Assembly (NCBI GenBank): GCA_001600615.1
Contig: BCKK01000006.1
Span: 1,640,296-1,688,665, forward strand
Reading direction: 5' to 3'
Length of the DNA: 48,370 nt
DNA from: Dioszegia crocea
Lineage: Eukaryota; Basidiomycota; Tremellomycetes; Tremellales; Bulleribasidiaceae
The notes below the pieces were generated by a model. The model worked only from the letters and a program-made list of their open reading frames with translations, was not told the origin of the DNA and did not search any database. The translations under genes and the position numbers were made by a program. Shown here in pieces: positions 20,828-31,392 of the stretch; position 1 is the stretch's first letter, and every line of letters begins with the position of its first letter.

Positions 20828-23108
20828 TGTCGAATGCCGGATATGGGTGGAACGTAGATAGCGAGGCCAGGGTGGTCTCTTGGCACTTGGATGACTGTGA
20901 AAAGCTGTTCATACGAGTCACCGGGCTTCTCTCCCAGTCAGGTAGTTCGCCGGCTCTTCACAGTGACGCAAGGCGAATCAAAATGAGACCTCAACCACGT
21001 CAGGATTGAGGGGGTTGCGGCGTTGCGCCGTGAGGTTTTCGGTCCGCCATTCCGCAAGATTGAATTTCCGGCACCAAGTGATTTGAGCAGATATGGAGTG
21101 TCATTACATGAGCCAGCGTGCCAAGGTAGAGCTGCTGCAGATGAAGAGGGTTAGCTCAGCGGAAAGGATACATAGATGCTGTTGAACTTGACAGAGAGGC
21201 TGAGCTCAAGGCGAGGAATGCCAAGAATGACGTGGCTTTTTTGATTGTCGGTTGGAAGCTGATACCAATCAATCGCACATATGAGTACAGTGATGATGGT
21301 GTTGCCTTTCCTTGCTTGATTATAACTACCTCGGGCATAGTACACCTTTGCGGCGCGATGAATGACTACACCGCTTTTTCATGCTAATATGTGAAATAAC
21401 TAACTCTAACTTTCCTGTGCCGCTGCAAACAGCCTCGAATCGAGACGCAATCGACCCGACGCAGTGAGGGATCGGCCGCTGCTCATGCTGACTCTACCTA
21501 AAGACTCACGATTTTTATCACTCGCCCTAAGGCTATACTCACACAGTCTCTTGGACCGAGATCGAGGTGGAAATCCGGGTTGATGGTGAGGATTTGCGGG
21601 ATCCGGATGTGACATTAGGATCGGTGAGTGTGTTCGCGTTGCTATTGGTGCTGGGTCGGTCAGGCTGTGCGAGCGAGCAACATGTTAACGGTTACTGGCT
21701 AGCTGGGCAATGATTCAACCCACGGGGCGAAGTAGGGGAACGTCCGGCGGAAATTGGTGAAATCGGAGGTGAAGAGGAGATTAGAAATGTGAGACTGGCA
21801 CCGATCTCCTGGGCAAAGATGACGACAGGGTCAGCAAGCGTAGCATTTACTTCGCACCATATCTGCGGCAGGCGAAGGAGAATGAGAAGGTAGCTTGAGG
21901 CTTTCGACATTCTGCGCTAGGTGTATGACTGAAGGCGCAACGGTAGCCATTTTGACAATCTGATGAGATTCCTGTCCATACTCACTCGGGTCTGTCTCTC
22001 TCTGAGCTGCGCTGGCCTTATACTCACTTGAGTCTGTAGACATGTCAGTGATCTGACGTATGTTGCAGTGCTGCCAGTCCGATTGGGCGATTGGTGGATA
22101 GACTCTTCACTGAGCCTTTTGAGTTACATGGCGCCACCTGTCTGACCTCTCCGCAATGCTGACCTGAAACAGAGCTAATTCGCCCCATTGGCGAGATTTA
22201 TCTGACTCACTCACACTACATAGCCTTTCGGGATAACCCGTACCAACCACATCTTGATTGCAGGCGTTGATCGTTCGACTCACCCTGGCAGAAAGACACT
22301 TTGCCACATTTGCCTAGAGTATAGATCAGTACTCCGAAGGTCATCAGCAGAGTCTTGGGGATAAGTCGTCCCTACCTACCTATCCTGGGACCGCGCTGAC
22401 CCGAATCAGGAAGTCTGCTGTACCCAATATCCTCACGACGCATCACATGTCTTAAGACTTAGTGAGTACAGACAGACCTTGTGAGACTGTCGAGTGGCCG
22501 GGCTGTCAGACACTACAAAGGCAGTACTAGTCTTGACTTACGCACAAGTACTCTCACTCACTCACCCATCACTCACTCACTCACTGCTACAATCCTCTGA
22601 CTTAGGCCCCCCTAGCTAGCTCGGCTGGTTGTGGTCAAGCTGATGTCAGAGCTGTTTGATGTCAGTCTGATTGTGTAGACCAGAGAATCAGATCTACGAC
22701 GCACGTAGCGCGCGGTATGTATCGACTTGAGCAGAGTTCCGCTCAGGCCTCCCAGTTTCCTAACTCCTGCGCAAAATACTAAGACTTGACAGAGGTTGAG
22801 ATGAAGCCGCTGATTCTAAGAGTAGAAGGTCCCAGCTAGAAGTAGCAGTTTTTCCACTGGTCAAGCACACCTGTCCTCAACCTCGCAACACAGCATCACA
22901 CCTCTTGGATTTGGTAGATGTGCTCAGTCTTGCTTGACAATGATGTATTACAAGTGTTACATGTGTCTATGATAATCGTAAATAGCAAAGTGTTCTAGTC
23001 TAGCTACTTTGTACTGAAGCAAATTATAATTAAGTTCTGGAATGTCCATTTTGCCTCTAGCCCCTGCCCGCCCAAGGTGACCAGCACCCACGTCCACCTA
23101 GCACTCGC
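20828..23108. other. Gene-poor 2.3-kb region with possible short spliced gene
   Basis: No confident gene. Minus-strand frames at 21692-22043 show possible introns: a GTGAGT donor at 22018-22023, a GTGCGA donor near 21859-21864, and a GCTGAC branch with a GCCCAG acceptor at about 21812-21837. A terminal frame ending FPYFAPWVESLPS looks protein-like. Assembling these gives only a peptide of about 75 aa with no known motif, so I do not call it. The frame at 22107-22307 likewise contains a donor-like GGTGAGTC but no clear partner. A CTCA microsatellite sits at 22551-22595. Part of this may be promoter for the decayed transporter and 3' flank of the CPL1-like gene. Confidence 0.4.
22551..22595. 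repeat. Imperfect (CTCA)n microsatellite
   Basis: About ten ACTC/CTCA units interrupted by CCCAT. Note that the rc (TGAG)n contains GTGAG, so automatic splice-site finders may call false donors here. Confidence 0.85.
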
Positions 23109-24279
23109 TCATGCCTGCTTCACTAGCCCGGCCAAGACACACTCCCCATCCAACAGCCTGTATCCCCGAAGGCATGATCCGATGACGCACTTGCCAGCGA
23201 CGCATGAGACGTCGGAGGTGTTGTCGATGGCGGTGCAGTCGATGCCCTTGACTTGGCCGAGGAGGGGGAATTCACAGCCACCGCCTAGAAGTCGTCAGCT
23301 GTATGTACAAGGGAAAGGGAGATATAGAGGAAGGGGTGAAGAGGAGGAAACGGAGGAAGAGATTATGAGGAAGGTGAGGAAGTGGATGAAGAGACGTTTC
23401 AGGGGTAAGGCCAAAGGAGAAAACTCACAAGCTTCAACACTCCGCTGGGTATCCAAGCACTCCATCCTGGCCCTTGGACTAGAAACCTGGTCGGGTAGAC
23501 CACATGCGGTGAGGCCCTTGGGGCAGAGGAGGTTGGAGCTGAGATCGCGAGAGCGGCGGGTTACTGAGAGGCCAGAGGGACATGCGGTAGTGCGGCAGCC
23601 TTTGTCGCATTTGATCGGGGCGGTAGCTGGGCAGGCTAAAGAGTCAGCCGCTGTCGTTGAAAAGGACGCCAAAAGTAAGAAGATACTTACTGTATGTGCA
23701 AGTACCACAGCCATCGGGAATGGCACCCGTCTTGAAACCGCAGACGTTTGGTGGAGCGGTAATCTGAAATGGTTAGTCGACGGCCTGACTACTGTTCGCG
23801 AGACTCACCGAGGCTAGAAGACCATCACCAAGCAATTTGACAAGGGGCTCAAGTGACAGAGTTTGGGCCACATTGATGGTGGCGACCCCTCCTAGTAACA
23901 CCGCGTTGATCGTGGCTCTGTCCCTGACTTGAGCGCGGAGACTGTCCACTGTTGTCTGGGTTAAGACGCCGTTGGCCACACAGACACATAGACTGCGAGT
24001 AGTCAGCGCTGGCTAAAACTAGTACAAGAAGAGATGGGAAAAGACTCACTCCAGACCGATAACGACGTCGGCTAGACTTCCGCCAAGCAGAGCTACTCTC
24101 AGGGTGACGGGGTTGCCGGCCGTGAGTGCGACACAAGCGGTCACACCAACTAGAGCACGAGATTCGAGGTGGTTGATGCGTGGTGAGATGGGCTGAGCTT
24201 TCGTGGTTCGCATTTGGAACTGGCCGCCAAGGACTGAGGTGATGGTGGCGAATGCCGCGAGGAGACAGGTGAAGCGCAT
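23109..24279 (-). CDS. Secreted Cys-rich protein with CPL1-like domain
   Basis: Five exons (24050-24279, 23809-23992, 23691-23763, 23429-23635, 23109-23284) give 289 aa. The start at 24279 opens with a clear signal peptide (MRFTCLLAAFATITSVLGG); the longer open frame upstream lacks one. After it comes a hydrophobic, Leu/Val/Gly-rich region with repeated LLGG elements (VALLGGSLADVVIGLDLC, AVLLGGVATINVAQ). The C-terminal half has regularly spaced cysteines ending VSCVAGKCVIGSCLRGYRL, the layout of the fungal CPL1-like domain named after a Cryptococcus secreted protein. Inferred location: secreted or wall-associated. Family members affect capsule and host response in Cryptococcus, but no function can be assigned here. 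The last intron (23285-23428) is long for this gene set at 144 nt. Confidence 0.85.
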
Positions 24280-25785
24280 ACTGCGATACGTGCTGGGGTT
24301 GAGGGAGTGAGACGGAGAGCGAGGTCTGAGGGATGGGTCAGGTGAATCTGAGCAGGTTGGGTAACGATGAGCAGAGGTATGAAAAGCAAGTGAAGGTGGG
24401 TGGGTAAGTTCTGCCGAGGCAAGTCCTCTTATACATCTCCTGGGGGGTCTCGGAAAAGCTGCTCGGAGGAATGACATCCTCTCGCTCCAACAAACGTTGT
24501 CCTAGCTCCAATCTCACGCCACTCCTCAATGACTTTGCATACCTGAGATGATAGTGAGACCCAAGTATTAAGGCCCTAGCGGATGACTGGGTGGGTCATG
24601 GCTGGTTGTGGTGATACTGGGCATAGCTGACTGAATCTAGGCGTAGACAGTTTGAGGGCATTGAAGGATGGTGGCCGGGAGAGGCAAAACTGCATATGTC
24701 AGTTACAGGACCTGATTCAAGATAAGGATAAGATCAATGCAGAATGGGTAGATGTAAAACATACATACAGGTCGGTCGTAAGCTTCGGTCTCGACCTGTC
24801 AATGCCGGTAAAGTCATTCCGAAGGGCTGCAGAGTGAGCTAACGCCACAACGTGAGGGGCCGTAATGGATCCGAAGTGAGACAGCCGTACTTACGTAGCG
24901 AATGCCGAGGCTTTGACGAGAATGGGGACTGGCCGATCAAGCTGCTAAGCTTTCTTGGAGGCATCCCGGGTTCCTAGCCATTGTCGATCCGGGAGATGCA
25001 CCTCTGATTAGGGTGGAGCATCAAAGCTTACGAAAAATTGAGCCGAAGCGGTAATTCGCTCCACCAGATTGCTAGGTGGGACCGAAGTTTGCGTCGACAT
25101 TGTATTGGCGAGCTGAACGAATGGGGCGAGATGAAATGCTAACTAGAATGGTTCAGAGGTTGATTAGATTGAATGGAATGATTGATTGTAGATTCAATAA
25201 GTGCATTCATTCGCGTATGCCCTTTTCAAAAATTACCGCTTCCGGCCAAACCCTTGTCTCAGTCAAGCCGAGATCTGACGAGATGACTCGGAACAACCTT
25301 TCGATGGATCAGAGAGCATGCCTAAGCGAAGTCGAGAGATCTCTAGGGGAGCAAAGTCAAAGCAAAGTATAAAGACTGGTCGATGCAATAGGCATAGGCT
25401 AGGAACCCCCAGGTACCCGACCCGAGTTGAGTTGAAACACGTAAAGGAGGAGCACGTTTCATCTAGGCCGCTATGAAAACACCCGTCGCCTGTCAGTAGG
25501 TAGCCGATCGTCTACCCACAGCTTGTCAGACAGCTTGCTGTACGCTCCTATGCATGCATGTATAGATTGACTTGGATCTCCATCAGCTCAAGAGCGGAAC
25601 AAGACGCCAGCCTCGGCCTCGGCCTAACCCGATGCCACCTCGGCCTCAGCCTCGGCTCCGAGGCCCGGACCTTGCCGATCTTGACGCGTTTCGATGACGT
25701 CGTGGCTGACTTTGACGGGGAGCATCGAAATTTCGACCGCTCCTATACGTTTCGTATAAGGATACAAGAGGTATCTGCATTAGCC
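24280..25785. other. 1.5-kb intergenic region between divergent genes
   Basis: It contains the promoters of the CPL1-like gene (minus) and the hydrolase-like gene (plus). No supported gene. A 12-bp inverted repeat, GAAGCGGTAATT at 25045-25056 and AATTACCGCTTC at 25231-25242, flanks a 174-bp spacer; it could be chance or a remnant of a small mobile element. A CTCGGC repeat follows at 25610-25665. Open reading continues upstream of 25786 to an ATG at 25558, but that extension is repeat-derived and I do not include it. Confidence 0.4.
25610..25665. repeat. CTCGGC hexanucleotide-type repeat
   Basis: Imperfect copies of CCTCGG/CTCGGC are interspersed with short spacers. It lies about 120 bp upstream of the chosen start of the hydrolase-like gene. 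Confidence 0.7.
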
Positions 25786-26823
25786 ATGTTCTCATATCTG
25801 ACATCTACACTAGCATCAACAGCAGATATGCACTTCGGATACCTCAAACTCAAAGGCATAGCCACCACTATCCGGACAGCGGTCTGGACAGACGTTGGGA
25901 TCGTCAACAATAATGCCGATGAGACGATACAAATCCCTTCTCGAGACCGTAAGCGAGCCATCACTGTCGATGTGTATCGCCCGCCAGGCTACCGGTCTGC
26001 CTCTCCCTCCCGCACCGCTTCAGCCTCTCCACGTATCCGTACACCTCCCTTATCTCCCTCCTCTACACCATCTCGGTCCTCATCTTCATCCTCCCTCCCC
26101 TCACCCGAACACGCCGAAGGTGACTATCTTGTCAACTTCCACGCGTCCTACTCTGTCCTAGACGCTCTCCGCCGGACAGACGTGAACTTCCTCCAACAAA
26201 TGGCGAACGAGACCAACCACACCGTATATGACGTCCACTACCGTCTCGCACCCGAACATCCCTTCCCCGCAGCTTTCGAGGACGGTGAAGATGTCATCAA
26301 ATCTTTACCTGCTGCTTCGAACATCTCCCTCTCTGGCTTTGCGTCTGGCGGTAACATCGCTTTAGCCTTATCCTCGGCTTCAGAAGTCTCCCCTCGGATA
26401 AAATCCGTCTTTACCCTCTATCCCCTTGTCGACTTTACCATCCGCGAGAAGGACCTTCACGCACCGGACGCCTCAGTCCCCCCTCGTATGTCGGCGGAAG
26501 CTGCAGGTCTCCTCAACGACTGCTATCTCTACGGTGGCGTCGATCCCAAAGATCCCCGCGTCTCTTCTGCCTTTGCCCCGGCGGCATCATACCCACGCGA
26601 TGTCTTCATCTACACCGCAGCGCAAGACCCACACTGTGTATCGGGGGAAGATTTGGTGAAGCGGATCAGAGAGGCGGGCAAGGAGGTCAGGTGGAAGCGG
26701 TACGAAGGGTGCGGGAGCTTCTTTGACAAGAAGCCCGAACCAGGGGCAGATAAGCAGGCAGCGGAGGCAGCAACGAGGGAAGTCTACGCGGCGTACGCCA
26801 AGTATCTGAAGGGTGGAGCTTAG
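25786..26823 (+). CDS. Alpha/beta-hydrolase-3-like protein, probably catalytically dead
   Basis: A single exon of 345 aa, unusual among these intron-rich genes. The start MFSYLTSTLASTADMHFGYL is preceded by GCC. The fold is recognisable: VNFHASYSVLDAL (oxyanion region), HYRLAPEHPFPAAFEDGEDV (very typical of the HSL/alpha-beta-hydrolase-3 family), GFASGGN (elbow), AQDPHCVSGEDLV (acid region) and YEGCGSFFDKKP (His region). Against the family pattern, HGG has become His119-Ala-Ser, the GxSxGG elbow has Ala186 at the nucleophile position, and the GHGF His position is Ser311. Only the Asp (281) remains. A Ser/Pro-rich low-complexity insert (about 70-108) interrupts the N-terminal part. I infer a pseudoenzyme rather than an esterase; the intact frame argues that it is still selected for. 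Cytosolic by lack of a signal. Confidence 0.85.
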   Translation: MFSYLTSTLASTADMHFGYLKLKGIATTIRTAVWTDVGIVNNNADETIQIPSRDRKRAITVDVYRPPGYRSASPSRTASASPRIRTPPLSPSSTPSRSSSSSSLPSPEHAEGDYLVNFHASYSVLDALRRTDVNFLQQMANETNHTVYDVHYRLAPEHPFPAAFEDGEDVIKSLPAASNISLSGFASGGNIALALSSASEVSPRIKSVFTLYPLVDFTIREKDLHAPDASVPPRMSAEAAGLLNDCYLYGGVDPKDPRVSSAFAPAASYPRDVFIYTAAQDPHCVSGEDLVKRIREAGKEVRWKRYEGCGSFFDKKPEPGADKQAAEAATREVYAAYAKYLKGGA

Positions 26824-27067
26824 GTCTTCGGTGAGAGGAGAGCAATGTGAGTTGATCGTTCTCGCCATACCCATCAAACTCGCGTTAACACTACCAGATG
26901 AATGAAACCACGGCTGAAGAAGTAAAGAAGTAACGAAATCACGAAAGTGTTGTATGTCTAGTAGATTCAGGCCATGTCATCTATTGTATGAATACCCTAG
27001 CATTATTCCTGTGCACAGTGGTCCATCCCGGGAATGGACTAGCGATACAATGTCTATCTCTCTTTAG

Positions 27068-27758
27068 TTATGGCTGGCTGACTATTCCCTCTGGCGATTC
27101 TCCCTTGAACCAGAACTGCTTGAACGGCTTCCAAGGTCCGCCCATGTACTCCCATCTGCCAGATCAGCTCTGACCGGAGCCACAGACCAGACAGAAAGAT
27201 CTTGACCCGGATGGTAGGTAGAACTTACAGCTCAAACCCAATCGCCTTTCCGTTCTTGCCTTCTCCCTCCATACCCTTGAACAATCTCTCCATATCTGAC
27301 AGACACTTGTCCACCTCATCTTCCGTCTCCGCCTTATTCAACACCGTCACATGAGGATGTACGAGCTTCATCAGATCCTGATTACTCAGCCTCTCCTCCT
27401 CCTTCAGACCAGTCTCCCCATCCTGGTGTTTCTTCATTCCTGATAGCAGCGCCCGGTGCATCCCTTCTATTGCACTTTTCGGCTTGATAGACTCAACAGC
27501 CACCATTACTCCCCGATTCCCCATCTTCTTTGGATGTCCCACAAAGACTCCGAATCCTGGCCGCTGACAGAATTGGTTGAGCTGAGTCTCGAGCTCATGC
27601 AGCCGGCGAGGTGGGATGGCGTGGAATAGGGTGAGATGAGCGTGAAGGTGGTTCCGACGTGCTGGGAAGTACTTGGTCCGAAGGCTGGTCAAAAAGGAGT
27701 GGGTAGAAGAGTCGAGAGTGAGAGTGAGGATCAATGGGGAGGTAGGTAGAGGAGACAT
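27068..27758 (-). CDS. 2H phosphoesterase / 2'-5' RNA ligase-like protein
   Basis: Two exons (27229-27758, 27068-27155), 205 aa. The start MSPLPTSPLILTLTLD places the first strand at the N-terminus as in the family; the in-frame ATG at 27854 would add an unrelated basic stretch. Two H-x-T motifs are seen, HLT at His41 and HVT at His136, which together define the 2H superfamily (LigT, cyclic phosphodiesterases). Splicing of intron 27156-27228 replaces an immediate stop by the tail ending PEGIVSQP, containing GFELWEYMGGPWK, so the second exon is well supported. Known: 2H enzymes act on cyclic or 2'-5' phosphodiester bonds in RNA or nucleotides. The substrate is unknown. Confidence 0.88.
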
Positions 27759-28067
27759 CCTGTAGGGACAATGTATGATATGGTCAATTGAGTCAAGAGA
27801 GAGATCGAAAATACGCGATTGATTTCTGAAATGACGTAGATGGTCAAGCTGCAAGGATGTGATCTCCCGTTGTAACCCTCAGCGTCACTAGAGATCAGGA
27901 CTGCTCCTTCTCCAGATCACTGATCTGTATAGACTGGCAAAAGCATCATGCATAGTATTCTAGCCTTACAAAATCCGACTCTCAAGCCCATCCTCCCTTC
28001 GCTATACCTTACCAACCGCCTGCCCCTGAATCCACCATGTACAATCCGCTCTAAATCGGAACCCCAC
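27759..28067. other. Intergenic region
   Basis: 309 bp between the 2H phosphoesterase start and the amino-acid-transporter stop, both on the minus strand. No feature seen. Confidence 0.4.
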
Positions 28068-30001
28068 CTAGGTAGAGGCCGAGTTGTCGGCGCAAGACCA
28101 AGGTCTGGAGCCCCCTACAGAACGGTAGCTGGCAATGATACCATCGATCGAGCCGTACGTCTACGGGGTCAGCATGGGCTCAAAACTCGAAACCAAGTCT
28201 GGCAGAGATTGGACTTACTCCTGAGATCATGAGGAAAGTGCCGACAATGATGATGGCAAAGTTCCAAACGACGAGTAGGCGGTACGATAGAGATTTGTCG
28301 GTGTGCCGTCTGGCCCAGTTGTCGTATAGCCACATTCCACCCTGATGGGATCAGCATCTGCGCAGATGTCAAGAATAAATCATGCACTTACCATAATCTG
28401 CATTGAGAGCATGGTTCCGAAAAGGGCACCAATCAGACCGACGAGACCACCGAATACCGGTACGGCGCTGTATTGTCAGCAGTCGACTTGAGCAGATCGT
28501 GAGGAAGGACTAACCTAGCAATAAGGTAGGAGAATACGACACAACCACCAGTGCAAGACAGCCACACTGCCCAGTGCTTGAAAGTGTTGGTGGTGAGATG
28601 AGGGCTGCCGCGGAGGAAACGGACGAAGAGGTATTTGGCCGGTAGCTGAAGGATGAGCTAGGATTCTTGGCGGATAATCACAGATCTTCGAGCTAGACGT
28701 ACATGTGTGTAGATGCAAATGGTGACGCAAAGACCTGGAATAGCGAGACCGTAGCAGATCTTCTTCATCAAGACACCGGCACTTCCGAGAGCTGGAAATC
28801 AGCGAAGGTCTGTATAGCCAGTGAAGACATTGAACCCACCTGGAGAAGCGACGTATTGACCGCAGAAGTAGTAGACGACAATGCCGATGACCTTGATAGT
28901 CAGCAGAGTCGATAAATAGATTTGGCCAAACTTACCAGGTAGACAACAGTGACCAAACCCTGGCAGACCAGCATCGATCGAGTGTACATCTCGGGGTCTT
29001 TCATCTCGGATACAATTCCAAAGCTGAGCAGATTAGCCTAGTCCCTCTGCCAGCTAGATGAATACAAGCGAAAGGATAACTCACAATGCTGGTGTACCGG
29101 CAAAGGCAAAGACGAGACCGGAGCAAGCTGAAACCGCATCGGAAAAGGTGGGATTGTTTGTAGTGTAGACGATTTTGTTCCAGGACCCAGTCTGGGGTGC
29201 GAGCGCGGGTCGTTCCTGCACAGCGACGGAAATGGTGAGGGTGAGGATGGCGGAGAGGATAGAGATCATACCGATCCAGCCCAACCAGGAGATCTTGCCG
29301 AGAGTCTCAATGCTGGCAAGACCGAAAGCGATGACGGCGGCAACGACGACAAAGATGGCGGTACATGCTCCGTGTGTTGATACGGCATTGAGAGCGATTG
29401 AGACACCGAGGATACCAGAGCCGACAACAGCAGTCATGACTGTGTCGTCAGCCAGGGTGACAAGTCTTGCGAGAAAGGGAGACTTACATAGGCAGAAGGC
29501 AATCGCAAAGACCTCTCGGCCAATCCGACCAAAGAACAGGTATCCGACATCGTCCACGCTGTCTACCTGGATCAGCGCTGCTCGGCCTGAGAATGAATAT
29601 ACTCACAGACTTCAGGGTGATTGCGCTTGAATGTTCCGACGACATAGTCCGCCCCTGCAAAATTAGCGGAATTCCTATCGGCAAGACAAAGCGAACGTAC
29701 AAGTAGTCATAGCTCCAATGACCAAGATGCAGATGACACCAGGGACCATCCCTAGCGTCTGAAGAGCAAAAGGAATACCCAAAACACCCAACCCCACCTG
29801 GGTCTTCATCATGAGAACCGCTGTACCCATCCACCCCACAGCTCGATAGTCTGGTCCATCGGCATGTATCGTCCCGAACACTGCGTCGTGCTTTTCTCCA
29901 TCGCCTGCTGGGTGGACAGAAGCGTTCGTAAGCTCGTACGACCCCTCGAGATCGCGGCCATTCTTCTCGGAAGTGTAGATGTCTTTTTCGGATTCAAGCA
30001 T
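28068..30001 (-). CDS. AAAP-family amino-acid transporter
   Basis: Eleven exons sum to 476 aa: 29701-30001, 29607-29654, 29488-29562, 29085-29439, 28936-29023, 28840-28891, 28703-28791, 28515-28645, 28392-28467, 28219-28341, 28068-28160. All introns are 44-61 nt. Seen: a charged N-terminus, then the first span with MKTQVGLGVLGIPFALQTLG, typical of the amino acid/auxin permease (AAAP, Aa_trans) family. Further fungal hallmarks are DYVVGTFKRNHPEVYSVDD, FGIVSEMKDP, and a C-terminal YGSIDGIIASYRSVGGSRPW. Known: these are proton-coupled neutral amino-acid transporters of plasma or vacuolar membrane. Direction, location and substrate cannot be read. Exon 3 uses the acceptor GGTAG|ACAGCG; a later AG would break the frame. 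Confidence 0.92.
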
Positions 30002-31392
30002 TGTGTAAAGAAGCTTGATCTGATTGTGGAAATGGGGATAAGTGGAGATATTTCTTTATAGACAGAATGAGAGGTTCTTATCTCGAGGAAGGAGAGATGT
30101 GCGGAAGGAAGAACAGCGGGTAGAGATAGCGAGCGGCGGCATTAACGGTATCAAGCGAGAGATAGCCATCTTGACACTCCTGAATCTGTTCCTGGCGCTA
30201 GTGCCGGTCGAAATTCTAGGCCGCAGAGGGAGATGGGCGGAGAACCCGTGGGGCCCACTTGCGGGCTTAGCATTTCGTCATTCCGCACCTCGCTTAAGGT
30301 GGCTATCGGCAAAGCCGCATTTGGCCCGCTCAGTGCCGCCTTTAAGCTTGATTCCGAGACATCGGATCAGATCGGATCTATTCCAGACCCTGAGGTGCCT
30401 GAAGTTGAGGATTGTTGCCGCAAAGGTCGTTCAGTATATCGAATCCATCAATATCAAAGCAGGCTTTGCCGCCGGTGTCAGCGCATTAGCATGCATCGCG
30501 GCTGTACCGAGACTGCAACTTCGTGCTGGAGCGCGGAATGCAACTCGACCGATCGCCAACCCCGAATCTCTGCATACCAAATGCCAACCAGAGGTAGACC
30601 TATCGCCCGAGATCTCTCATCACCTCGGACTCCTTTGGCGGGATCCAATATCTGCTCCCGACCCCCTCTCGCCATTCCCGAGCGTGTCCATCTTCGTCCT
30701 TGAAGGTGCGACGCCAATCTCCCTTGATCCTCCGGAGCGGATGATTGCCAGCGTGTCGAACGTAATCATGATGGGCAAGTGTAGTACAGGGGTTTGGGCT
30801 AGGTGGAGTTGTTTATAAACCCCATGATGGAATGCAGAGTGGGTCTCAGTGATCCTGGAGGCATTGGGAGGGTGAGCGGGAGCGGCGGGATGGCGAAGTG
30901 GGGAATGCGGGAGAGTACAATGTCTGTCAGCCGGCAATCTTGGGAACAGCTCAAATGACATACCTTGAACTCTCGCCCATCAGTCACCCCTTGGAAGATC
31001 ATGATCGTGCTGGTTCATGCCCTTAATCCTAGTTGCAAGACATCGGAGCTGGGCAAGTCAGCAACGCTCATACCTGTCCCCATCCGCAACACTCACTACG
31101 CCATAATCGTATCCCGCCATTGAATCGGTAGAGCGGTAATGATAGTCCGGCCCGCGTTTTAGGTACCGAGGCAGGTAGGCGTTTCTGAGTTGAGATTGAG
31201 GGTGTTGTCGAAAAGGTTTTGATAGTTCGGATGGGCCTGATAGTCAGCTCTGGATTCGGCATCGGAACAGTAACTCCAGACTCGGCCGGATAAGACTCAC
31301 GACATCATCCATCCTTGATAGCTTCCTAAGCTTGTCTTCCCTCCATCTTCACGTGTTCCCGCAGTTCACATCCAAGAGAACACTGCACATTC
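30002..31392. other. Region without a confident gene; spliced-looking relic at 30860-31310
   Basis: 30002-30820 carries a long plus-strand open frame (30042-30818) with no family features, which I do not trust. At 30860-31310 (minus) there are three well-formed introns by signal: about 31239-31302 (GTGAGT, GCTGAC, ATCAG), 31042-31094 (GTGAGT, GCTGAC, CCCAG) and 30922-30962 (GTATGT, GCTGAC, ACAG). The best exon frame contains YLPRYLKRGPDYHYRSTDSM. No single frame joins all exons, so this is either a short gene I cannot resolve or the tail of the decayed gene next to it. Confidence 0.35.

Noticed and set aside
22107..22307. 66-codon minus-strand open frame with a donor-like GGTGAGTC
   Set aside because: No acceptor keeps a sensible frame and no partner exon is recognisable.
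23077..23817. 246-codon plus-strand open frame
   Set aside because: It lies antisense over the CPL1-like gene, whose exons have a signal peptide, ordered cysteines and clean introns. The open frame has none of these.
25558..25785. N-terminal extension of the hydrolase-like protein from an upstream ATG
   Set aside because: It is encoded largely by the CTCGGC repeat and has no family resemblance; the internal ATG at 25786 fits better.
30042..30818. 258-codon plus-strand open frame
   Set aside because: No recognisable domain, no targeting signal, no intron in an intron-dense genome, and composition drifting along its length. I cannot exclude a relic, so the region is listed as unresolved.
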